Below are positions 46,159 to 52,529 of a stretch of 64,000 nt of DNA, piece by piece; within the stretch, counting starts at the first letter, position 1, and every line of letters starts with the position of its first letter. Position numbers and translations under genes: made by a program. The notes under the pieces are model-generated. The model had not been told where the DNA came from and searched no databases. It worked only from the letters and a program-made list of their open reading frames with translations. This DNA is from UBA6522 sp963664945. Lineage in GTDB: Bacteria > Pseudomonadota > Gammaproteobacteria > Steroidobacterales > Rariloculaceae. The stretch lies in the NCBI GenBank assembly GCA_963664945.1, contig OY761822.1:1798001-1862000 (forward strand), given 5' to 3'.

Positions 46159-46644
46159 TCAAGGCAATTCGTCCATCCTTCCCAGCTTCGTTAGCACGTT
46201 GTCTCGCAGCTCGACCCCCAAGACATCCAGGACCTTGTCTTTGGGCAGGCCGTGCTTGTATGCGCTGTCTAAAACTTTGCTGGTTAATTCGTCAGTCAAG
46301 GAATCAGGGCGCTTGGCGTATTTGAAGCAGCGCTCCTGAATCTCGTAAGCGGATAGCCCTTTGTGTCGATCAACCAAGCGTCCGGATATTTCTTTTGCCC
46401 ACTGTTTCCCGCCCAGTTCCTCAGATATCGTATCGCCCAAGTCGGTCAGCCGAATCGGGCTGCCAGGAACCGTAGTCGGGGCCGGCAGTATGCCAAGTAT
46501 TTTCTTTATGTCGGCACGAATTTCCTTCATGAAAGCGTGCACGGTCCCTTTGTGTTCCTGGACTTTCCCTCCCCAGAACACGGCACCCAAAAGCGCCAAC
46601 AATAGGCCCCATGCAACTATTGGGTGGCTGAACATCTCTTGCAC
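46159..46644 (-). CDS. Hypothetical protein with one membrane helix
   Basis: 161 residues from a GTG at 46644, which has GGAGG eight bases upstream. One N-terminal helix (IVAWGLLLALLGAVFWGGKV) is followed by a soluble helical region including FMKEIRADIKKILGILP, DTISEELGGKQWAKEISGRL and LTSKVLDSAYKHGLPKDKVL. I do not recognise a family. Base composition is lower in GC than the neighbours, which may indicate transfer. It lies alone between the AAA-ATPase-like pseudogene and a DUF1640 remnant. Confidence 0.7.
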   Translation of the reverse strand: MQEMFSHPIVAWGLLLALLGAVFWGGKVQEHKGTVHAFMKEIRADIKKILGILPAPTTVPGSPIRLTDLGDTISEELGGKQWAKEISGRLVDRHKGLSAYEIQERCFKYAKRPDSLTDELTSKVLDSAYKHGLPKDKVLDVLGVELRDNVLTKLGRMDELP

Positions 46645-46933
46645 GTAACGATCCTCCGTAGTTTGACCATTATGCCAACAAGCAGGTTCCACGGTGTGAC
46701 TTTCTTTTTGGCCTGTGAATAACCCGCCCTAGAATCCTTGAGCCGGATTGATGTTTACAGTTGAGTCAAGTTTTGCGCGGCGAGTCGTTGCCCTTCCTCG
46801 TCGATCTGAGGCGGAGCCTCGCTAGACATTATGGATTGACCTGCCCAACAACACTTGTCGCGGCACGCGAGGCCGCTTCGCGCACGGTGTCGAGCGCGAA
46901 CCGGGGGCGCGGCTTGCCCGACCGCCGCACCGC

Positions 46934-47029
46934 ATTTTGACATGGGTGGTCGGCGCGACGGCCGTGGCGCATACCGTGTTCATCTCGGCGCTGATCTGGT
47001 ATTTGTTCACGAGCATGTCGAGCGGCTGA
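46934..47029 (+). pseudogene. DUF1640 C-terminal remnant
   Basis: The frame reads ILTWVVGATAVAHTVFISAL then IWYLFTSMSSG and stops, matching the helix and tail of copy 1, but there is no N-domain or coil before it. Upstream sequence (46842-46920) instead holds a fragment shared with 49919-49984. It is a left-over 3' end. Confidence 0.7.
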
Positions 47030-47081
47030 TCCGGCGGCTCGCGGTCCCGGGCGGCCTACCGTTTACGCCCCCCCCCCCGGT

Positions 47082-47282
47082 TCATCGGCGGGGCGCAGGC
47101 GGTTGCTGACGGAAAACCAGTTCGCCGAAATCGCGGTCGAACGCGACGACTGCCCGCCACTCCGCACGAGCCAAGCGCAACACATCCTCATCTGCCCGCC
47201 ACTCTGCACGAGCCAAGCGCAACACATCCTCATCTGCCCGCCACTCTGCACGAGCCAAACGCAACACATCCTCATCGGACAT
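47082..47282 (-). pseudogene. DUF5615/PIN-like remnant with 42-bp repeats
   Basis: From the ATG at 47282 the frame reads MSDEDVLRLARAEWRA, then two more DEDVLRLARAEWRA units, then VVAFDRDFGELVF and a stop. DUF5615 proteins have about 30 residues before the MSDEDVL segment and more than 30 after GELVF, so both ends are lost. The extra units are 42-bp tandem duplications not found in the sister copies at 49237 and 50035. Confidence 0.7.
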
Positions 47283-47320
47283 TATCGGACATTCTTCGCG
47301 CGGCGAAGGCCGCCGCCCGA

Positions 47321-47713
47321 TCAGCCGCCCGGCAGGCCTGAGAAAAAATACCAGAATATCGTCGCGATCAGTCCCGTCTGGGTAACCCACCCGGCCAGCA
47401 TCCATCTGGACAGGTCGACCCTGGCCGTTTCGATCTTCACTTCCAAGCCGGCCCTGACCGTCTCGATCTTCACTTCCAGGCCGACCTTGACCGTCTCGAT
47501 CTTCGCTTCGAGGTCGGCCTTGGCGCGCCGGATGTCGGCCTTGGTGGCCAGGACGTCGGCCTTGGTGCCCCGGATGTCGGCCTTGGTGGCCAGGCTGGAA
47601 TTGAACAGATGAACCTGCTCGCGCGCCAGGGCCTCGGCCTGCGCCTCGGTGAAGCCGCCGACCGTGAGGTTCTTCACGAACCGGTGGGTGTCAAATGCGA
47701 TCACCTCGGACAT
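47321..47713 (-). CDS. DUF1640-type coiled-coil membrane protein, copy 2
   Basis: 130 residues. N-domain (FDTHRFVKNLTVGGFTEAQA), NSSLATKADIRGTKADVLAT, then EAKIETVKVGL, EVKIETVRAGL and EVKIETARVDL coil units, a membrane helix (WMLAGWVTQTGLIATIFWYF) and the tail FSGLPGG. The coil grows in units of 11 residues (33 bp). Copy 3 is nearly identical. A DUF5615 remnant begins 38 bases downstream on the same strand. The promoter is identical to those of other copies. Confidence 0.8.
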   Translation of the reverse strand: MSEVIAFDTHRFVKNLTVGGFTEAQAEALAREQVHLFNSSLATKADIRGTKADVLATKADIRRAKADLEAKIETVKVGLEVKIETVRAGLEVKIETARVDLSRWMLAGWVTQTGLIATIFWYFFSGLPGG

Positions 47714-47719
47714 GACGCC

Positions 47720-47748
47720 ATCTTAGCCCCGCCGCCCGGCGACGACAA
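47720..47748 (-). promoter_or_regulatory. Leaderless-type promoter of DUF1640 copy 2
   Basis: On the minus strand TTGTCG, 17 bases, TAAGAT and six bases precede the ATG at 47713. Confidence 0.65.
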
Positions 47749-47797
47749 CACCGCAAATCCGGGCGCTTTGCCCACAAATGCGGCACATGAGCCACTT

Positions 47798-47941
47798 GTT
47801 GCTGGTTCTGGTACCACGCTGCTGGCCGTGCAGCACCTTGGACGGCGCTGGGTTGGTATCGAACTGAAGCCCGATACGGTCAAGGCAATCCGGGTCGACG
47901 CTTGCACAGAGCATGTGACTTGGGAGATCGAACAGCAGTGA
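47798..47941 (+). pseudogene. DNA methyltransferase C-terminal fragment
   Basis: VAGSGTTLLAVQHLGRRWVG, then IELKPDTVKAI, is motif I and the following strand of an N6/N4 DNA methyltransferase (usually F-x-G-SGTT). In such enzymes of the beta class this lies at the C-terminus. All upstream motifs are missing: the fragment joins directly to the DUF1640 leader repeat at about 47795, indicating a rearrangement junction. Confidence 0.75.
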
Positions 47942-48247
47942 ATGAAAACATGGCGGAATTCGGCACTATTCTCCTAGCGCAGCCAGCCAATCGCGGATGA
48001 AACCAAATTTCCAATTTGAGTTAACTTCCGTACGAATCGCTTCGCCAACAAACCACAAGCGCCCAATGCAATGCCATTCTTGACAATAATCACGCAAGGG
48101 AGCGGTTAGGCAAGTGGTGTCATCTTTCGTCGATCACCCTGTCCACGTCGCGTTTCTAGGAGATGCAGTCATGGTCTTTGAGTCCAACGAACCGACGTTG
48201 CGAGACTTACTAACTCCGAACTGAACCATCGCTCCCTGAATTCACCC
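47942..48247. other. Gene-free gap with a possible 3' gene remnant
   Basis: Lower GC than the surroundings. A 36-codon frame at 48114-48224 (from GTG, ending with FESNEPTLRDLLTPN) looks protein-like and could be the tail of a lost restriction or methyltransferase-linked gene, but no family is recognisable. Nothing else is seen. Confidence 0.35.
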
Positions 48248-49012
48248 TCACCATTGCCTTGGCTTCGTGATCGTCGTTCCCGCTATGCGCGTAGCGAATT
48301 GCGCCTCGCGCAACATTCTGCGATGCATGTGCCGTACGCGGCTTGCCACATTACGCAATTGCGGAGCCATCTGCCAACGCCCTGGACACACAACGAATAC
48401 CGTCTTTCGCTGTTGGACCGTCACCATCTGAATCGGTGTCACCAAATCGGTATCGTTGGAAATCACCACCGCCGCGTCGAACAAGCCCTTCCACGCATCG
48501 TTCAGTAGATGTGCCCCAAGGTTCACGTCCGAACCCTTTTCCTCAAGTACATGAACTTCCGCGATTACCGCATCTCTAGCCGGTTTCGAGGCCCTTCGTC
48601 GTTTTTTCTTCCCACTACCTCTAACCGGGTATTGGCCCACAGGCAATGTTTGCCCACCCTCAACCGGATGATTACCCGCTGGCAGCCTAACCTGCGCAGA
48701 TGTCTCGATGGCCCTGTCCGCGACCGGCAGATTGGTCAGCGGCCGCCATGCGCTCTTGGCGAGGAACCGCCCCATGTGCACACCTACCTCGGGCAACGTA
48801 CCCAGTGCTTGCAAGTAAGCGTGTTGCCGGGCGGGAGCTCCAGGATTCGCTATTCCAGACACGCGTGCCGTAAAGTACCGCAGCCGATCAACTCGATGCC
48901 CGTCCGGAAGGAGCAGCTCTGCAAGCTTGACAAGGTTAAGCCACTTGAATGGCGTCCCCCTCAACGCGCCATAATAGAGGTTGAATCCGTCCACATAGAC
49001 GCGGGTGCTCAT
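48248..49012 (-). CDS. NYN-domain (PIN-like) ribonuclease
   Basis: 254 residues. STRVYVDGFNLYYGALRGTP carries the first catalytic aspartate and asparagine. EEKGSDVNLGAHLLNDAWKG and FDAAVVISNDTDLVTPIQMV carry the remaining acids in the order of NYN/LabA (DUF88) proteins, a PIN-like RNase family. A Lys/Arg-rich insert (GSGKKKRRRASKPAR) in the middle may bind RNA. GGGGAG lies about ten bases before the ATG. Immediately upstream are two hairpins and a T-tract, suggesting attenuation. It is free-standing within the repeat array and appears intact. Confidence 0.88.
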   Translation of the reverse strand: MSTRVYVDGFNLYYGALRGTPFKWLNLVKLAELLLPDGHRVDRLRYFTARVSGIANPGAPARQHAYLQALGTLPEVGVHMGRFLAKSAWRPLTNLPVADRAIETSAQVRLPAGNHPVEGGQTLPVGQYPVRGSGKKKRRRASKPARDAVIAEVHVLEEKGSDVNLGAHLLNDAWKGLFDAAVVISNDTDLVTPIQMVTVQQRKTVFVVCPGRWQMAPQLRNVASRVRHMHRRMLREAQFATRIAGTTITKPRQW

Positions 49013-49027
49013 GAGGTTTTACTCCCC

Positions 49028-49083
49028 AAAAAAAGCAGGGGCCGCTCCGAAGAGCAGCCCCTGAGCCGACAGCACGCTGTCGG
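49028..49083 (-). terminator. Double hairpin with T-tract in front of the NYN gene
   Basis: On the minus strand CCGACAGCGTGCTGTCGG (49083-49066) is followed by a second stem, CAGGGGC...GCCCCTG with a TTCG loop (49063-49036), then seven T (49034-49028), then the ribosome site and ATG. It has the form of an intrinsic terminator placed within a leader. It may end upstream transcripts or attenuate the NYN gene. Confidence 0.75.
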
Positions 49084-49236
49084 CGGGTATCTGCACATAC
49101 TTTAAAGCGCCATTGGCAGACTCGCAACCCAAAACGTATTGGTGGCATCTTTCGGGTTGCCGGCGCTCCGGATGCGGGGCGGATGGTGGCATAAGGCGCG
49201 GTCCCGGGCGGCCCACCGTTTACGGCCGCCCCCGGT

Positions 49237-49353
49237 TCATCGGCGGGGCGCGGGCGGTTGCTGACGGAAAACCAGTTCGCCGAAATCGCGGTCGAACGCG
49301 ACGACTGCCCGCCACTCCGCACGAGCCAAGCGCAACACATCCTCATCGGACAT
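49237..49353 (-). pseudogene. DUF5615/PIN-like remnant, second copy
   Basis: MSDEDVLRLARAEWRA then VVAFDRDFGELVF and a premature stop; 38 codons only. It has one DEDVL unit where the 47-kb copy has three. It follows DUF1640 copy 3 on the same strand, as in the other units. Confidence 0.7.
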
Positions 49354-49391
49354 TATCGGACATTCTTCGCGCGGCGAAGGCCGCCGCCCGA

Positions 49392-49784
49392 TCAGCCGCC
49401 CGGCAGGCCTGAGAAAAAATACCAGAATATCGTCGCGATCAGTCCCGTCTGGGTAACCCATCCGGCCAGCATCCATCTGGACAGGTCGACCCTGGCCGTT
49501 TCGATCTTCACTTCCAAGCCGGCCCTGACCGTCTCGATCTTCACTTCCAGGCCGGCCTTGACCGTCTCGATCTTCGCTTCGAGGTCGGCCTTGGCGCGCC
49601 GGATGTCGGCCTTGGTGGCCAGGACGTCGGCCTTGGTGCCCCGGATGTCGGCCTTGGTGGCCAGGCTGGAATTGAACATATGAACCTGCTCGCGCGCCAG
49701 GGCCTCGGCCTGCGCCTCGGTGAAGCCGCTGGCCGTGAGGTTCTTCACGAACCGGTGGGTGTCAAATGCGATCACCTCGGACAT
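49392..49784 (-). CDS. DUF1640-type coiled-coil membrane protein, copy 3
   Basis: 130 residues, differing from copy 2 at only a few positions (for example FVKNLTASGF for FVKNLTVGGF and EQVHMFNSS for EQVHLFNSS). The coil has the same three 11-residue units (EAKIETVKAGL, EVKIETVRAGL, EVKIETARVDL), then the LSRWMLAGWV helix and SGLPGG tail. Near-identity over the gene and promoter points to recent duplication or gene conversion. The downstream neighbour is again a DUF5615 remnant. Confidence 0.8.
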   Translation of the reverse strand: MSEVIAFDTHRFVKNLTASGFTEAQAEALAREQVHMFNSSLATKADIRGTKADVLATKADIRRAKADLEAKIETVKAGLEVKIETVRAGLEVKIETARVDLSRWMLAGWVTQTGLIATIFWYFFSGLPGG

Positions 49785-49790
49785 GACGCC

Positions 49791-49819
49791 ATCTTAGCCC
49801 CGCCGCCCGGCGACGACAA
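49791..49819 (-). promoter_or_regulatory. Leaderless-type promoter of DUF1640 copy 3
   Basis: TTGTCG, 17 bases, TAAGAT, six bases, ATG at 49784; identical to copy 2. Confidence 0.65.
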
Positions 49820-50034
49820 CACCGCAAATCCGGGCGCTTTGCCCATAAATGCGGCACATGAGCCACTTGCTGCGCTTTGCCCACAAATGCGGTGCGGCGG
49901 TCGGGCAAGCCGCGCCCCCGGTTCGCGCTCGACACCGTGCGCGAAGCGGCCTCGCGTGCCGCATCAAGCGTGTCGAGCGGCTGATCCGGCGGCGCGCGGT
50001 CCCGGGCGGCCCACCGTTTACGGCCGCCCCCGGT

Positions 50035-50151
50035 TCATCGGCGGGGCGCGGGCGGTTGCTGACGGAAAACCACTTCGCCGAAATCGCGGTCGAACGCGAC
50101 GACTGCCCGCCACTCCGCGCGAACCAAGCGCAACACATCCTCATCGGACAT
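50035..50151 (-). pseudogene. DUF5615/PIN-like remnant, third copy
   Basis: MSDEDVLRLVRAEWRA then VVAFDRDFGEVVF and a premature stop. It has small substitutions relative to the other remnants (LVRAEW, GEVVF), so it is somewhat older or has drifted without selection. Confidence 0.7.
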
Positions 50152-50189
50152 TATCGGACATTCTTCGCGCGGCGAAGGCCGCCGCCCGA

Positions 50190-50570
50190 TCAGCCGCCCG
50201 GCAGGCCTGAGAAAAAATACCAGAATATCGTCGCGATCAGTCCCGTCTGGGCAACCCATCCGGCCAGCATCCATCTGGACAGGTCGACCCTGGCCGTTTC
50301 GATGCTGGCCCTGACCGTCTCGATCTTCACTTCCAGGCCGGCCTTGACCGTCTCGATCTTCGCTTCGAGGTCGGCCTTGGCGCGCCGGATGTCGGCCTTG
50401 GTGGCCAGGATGTCGGCCTTGGTGCCCCGGATGTCGGCCTTGGTGGCCAGGCTGGAATTGAACAGATGAACCTGCTCCCGCGCCAGGGCCTCGGCCTGCG
50501 CCTCGGTGAAGCCGCCAGCCGTGAGGTTCTTCACGAACCGGTGGGTGTCAAATGCGATCACCTCGGACAT
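50190..50570 (-). CDS. DUF1640-type coiled-coil membrane protein, copy 4
   Basis: 126 residues. It matches copies 2 and 3 but is four residues shorter in the coil: EAKIETVKAGL and EVKIETVRASI run directly into ETARVDL, removing part of one unit. The N-domain reads FVKNLTAGGFTEAQAEALAR, and the helix is WMLAGWVAQTGLIATIFWYF. The shortening shows that coil length changes by repeat recombination while the ends stay fixed. Confidence 0.8.
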   Translation of the reverse strand: MSEVIAFDTHRFVKNLTAGGFTEAQAEALAREQVHLFNSSLATKADIRGTKADILATKADIRRAKADLEAKIETVKAGLEVKIETVRASIETARVDLSRWMLAGWVAQTGLIATIFWYFFSGLPGG

Positions 50571-50576
50571 GACGCC

Positions 50577-50605
50577 ATCTTAGCCCCGCCGCCCGGCGCC
50601 GACAA
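50577..50605 (-). promoter_or_regulatory. Leaderless-type promoter of DUF1640 copy 4
   Basis: TTGTCG, 17 bases, TAAGAT, six bases, ATG at 50570. Confidence 0.65.
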
Positions 50606-50680
50606 CACCGCAAATCCGGGCGTTTCGGCCATAAATGCGGCACATGAGCCACTTGCGCTGTACCGTAGTCGTTGATTCGC

Positions 50681-50809
50681 CACCTTTTCCGCTAACGACG
50701 CTCGCTCATCCGTCTTGGCCCGAATAAACGGCGAAATTCGTCATTTCGTCATTGGGGCGTGATCCTGGAGGCAATTGTCGGGTCTCTCGGCGCTTAGCGG
50801 GAATTGCTG
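50681..50809. repeat. MITE-like element, copy B (reverse of copy A)
   Basis: It reads as the reverse complement of 2379-2502 with nearly full identity, including TCCGTCTTGGCCCGAATAAA and the right end TTAGCGGGAATTGCTG. The left end is eroded (CACCTTTTCCGCTAA), and about eight bases (around TCGTCATT) are added near the middle. The gap 50571-51233 holds this and PIN remnants only. Confidence 0.8.
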
Positions 50810-50848
50810 TTGATTCGCAAGGGTTTCGGGACACGCTCAAAAAACTTT

Positions 50849-51035
50849 ACCCCAGCGGTCGCCGCGCAGACCGACTGGCTCATGACGAAAAAAACCGACC
50901 TGACCGGAATGCGTGCCCCCGCCGCCAGCGGTCGCCGCGCGGACCGGCTGGCTCGTGACGGGCGACCGCGACCTGCCGGCCCTGGCCGCCACCTTCCCTG
51001 GCCGCCACGTTTTCCGTGCCGACCGTGACACCGGC
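50849..51035 (+). pseudogene. PIN-domain toxin 3' remnant, tandemly duplicated
   Basis: Two offset frames encode related pieces: TPAVAAQTDWLMTKKTDLTG at 50849 and PAVAARTGWLVTGDRDLPAL at 50925-51035. The latter has the TGDRDL acidic motif of VapC-like PIN domains. The pieces are about 73 bp apart, and neither joins a full domain. Confidence 0.55.
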
Positions 51036-51233
51036 TTCGCTTCGGGAAATTCCGGGCTTCCGACCGATGCTTCGGGAGCATTGGAATATCGGATAGGAGT
51101 TTTCGTCCCGGCGAACGGTGCGCTGACGCTGAGGGAAGAATGTACTTCCATGCAAGGCTGGGTCACCCCGGCCGTCCTCCCACACCTCCGCGCTGCGTTC
51201 CCATCGCCGTGCTCGACACGACCAGCGCCCCGG

Positions 51234-51356
51234 TTACGGTGGTGGGCTATCGTCGTGTCGGCGTTCTGCGGTTTCTTTGGCTGACTGGACCAGCAGTAGC
51301 GTGGCGACAATGAGAATGCCTGCCATGGCTAAAGCAAGAGCGAGTCCTTGACTCAT
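51234..51356 (-). CDS. Small single-helix membrane protein
   Basis: 40 residues: MSQGLALALAMAGILIVATL then a short charged tail ending in SPPP. GAGGAGG lies seven bases before the ATG, a strong ribosome site. The ATG overlaps the stop of a second small membrane frame upstream (ATGA), as in a coupled two-gene operon. No family is recognised; phage holin-like, toxin-like or transporter-subunit peptides are all possible. Confidence 0.5.
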   Translation of the reverse strand: MSQGLALALAMAGILIVATLLLVQSAKETAERRHDDSPPP

Positions 51357-51542
51357 TGGGCGTCCTCCTCGAAATGGCTGAACAGGATGTAGGCGGATGC
51401 AACGCCGACGTAAAGTGGCACGAGACCAAATGTTCGTGGACAGCAAAACGGCTAGCAGGCCGCCAACGACGACGCCGACAGTCAGGTTGCTTAGCCAGTC
51501 GAGTACATGGCCGTCTACCGGGATGCGGTTTCGCCCTTTCAT
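51353..51542 (-). pseudogene. Small membrane protein, apparently frameshifted
   Basis: From the ATG at 51542 (GAGGAGAAGG upstream) the frame reads DWLSNLTVGVVVGGLLAVLL, a membrane helix, and then fuses out of register into the next gene. A +1 shift near 51435 would instead give FGLVPLYVGVASAYILFSHF with a stop that overlaps the following ATG, a more natural two-helix protein. A frameshift, or a sequencing error, is inferred. Confidence 0.45.
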
Positions 51543-51676
51543 CTTGCCTTCTCCTCGTACTAATTGACGATCGAAGGATCGATGATGCGGGGTTGGACCC
51601 GACATGCATCGGCCCCTTCCCCTGAGCATGACCTTTCGGTGGGCTCGGGGTTAATGATGCGCCGTTGGCGGTAAAG

Positions 51677-51910
51677 ATGCAAGCGGTCAAGGCGGACATC
51701 CTGAAATGGACGGTGGCGGCGCTGACTGCCCATACCGCAGTCATCGCGGCGTTGATACAGTTTCTCCTGCGAACCGCGTGACCGCTACGAATTCCGGGGC
51801 CAAGGCGGAGCTCGAATTCAAGATCGAGAAGATCCGGGCGGAGCTTCAACGCGACATCGAGAAGGTCCGGGCCGACATTTTGAAATGGATGGTCGGCGCG
51901 ATGGCCGTCT
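51677..51910 (+). pseudogene. Two fused DUF1640 3' fragments
   Basis: The first (51677-51781) reads AVKADILKWTVAALTAHTAV and ends after a membrane helix. The second (from about 51807) reads AELEFKIEKIRAELQRDIEK then ADILKWMVGAMA and is broken where it meets the DUF1640/DUF5615 junction sequence near 51908. Neither has an N-domain. Confidence 0.6.
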
Positions 51911-51935
51911 TCGCGCGGCGAAGGCCGCCGCCTGA

Positions 51936-52406
51936 TCAGCCGCCCGGCAGGCCTGAGAAAAAATACAAGAACATCGTCGCGATCAGTCCCGTCTGGGCAA
52001 CCCACCCGGCCAGCATCCATCTGGACAGGTCGACCCTGGCCTTTTCGATGTCGCGTTGAAGGTCTGCCCTGGCCGTTTCGACGCTGGCCCTAACCGTCTC
52101 GATCTTCACTTCCAAGCCGGCCCTGACCTGCTCGATCTTCACTTCCAAGTCGGCCTTAACCGTCTCGATCTTCGCTTCCAAGTCGGCCTTGACCGTCTCG
52201 ATTTTCGCTTCGAGGTCGGCCTTGACCTGCTCTGTTTTCACTTCGAGACCGACCTTGGCGCCCCGGATGTCGGCCTTGGTGGCCAGGCTGGAATTAAACA
52301 GATGAACCTGCTCCCGCGCCAGGGCCTCGGCCTGCGCCTCGGTGAAGCCGCTGGCCGTGAGGTTCTTGACGAACCGGTGGGTGTCGAATGTGATCGCCTC
52401 GGACAT
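51936..52406 (-). CDS. DUF1640-type coiled-coil membrane protein, copy 5 (long coil)
   Basis: 156 residues, the longest of the array. After the shared N-domain and LATKADIRGAK the coil holds about seven 11-residue units: VGLEVKTEQVK, ADLEAKIETVK (twice), ADLEVKIEQVR, AGLEVKIETVR, a shorter ASVETAR, and ADLQRDIEKAR. It ends with the usual WMLAGWVAQTG helix and SGLPGG tail. The promoter has TTGTCA, a slightly better -35. No DUF5615 remnant follows; its place is taken by a fragment of another DUF1640 gene. Confidence 0.8.
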   Translation of the reverse strand: MSEAITFDTHRFVKNLTASGFTEAQAEALAREQVHLFNSSLATKADIRGAKVGLEVKTEQVKADLEAKIETVKADLEAKIETVKADLEVKIEQVRAGLEVKIETVRASVETARADLQRDIEKARVDLSRWMLAGWVAQTGLIATMFLYFFSGLPGG

Positions 52407-52412
52407 GACGTC

Positions 52413-52441
52413 ATCTTAGTCCCGCCGCTCGGCGCTGACAA
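52413..52441 (-). promoter_or_regulatory. Leaderless-type promoter of DUF1640 copy 5
   Basis: TTGTCA, 17 bases, TAAGAT, six bases, ATG at 52406. The -35 differs by one base from the other copies. Confidence 0.65.
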
Positions 52442-52529
52442 CACCGCAAATCCGTGCGTTTCGGCCATAAATGCGGCACATGAGCCACTTGCGCTGTTCC
52501 GTAGTCGTTGATTCGCCGGCAATTCCCGC

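Noticed and set aside
47609..47797. N-terminal part of the frame ending in the methyltransferase fragment
   Set aside because: This part is antisense to the DUF1640 N-domain and leader. Only the portion from 47798 resembles a methyltransferase.
51247..52020. 257-residue minus-strand frame across the small membrane genes and DUF1640 copy 5
   Set aside because: It crosses several recognisable features in other frames and is an out-of-frame reading through repeats.
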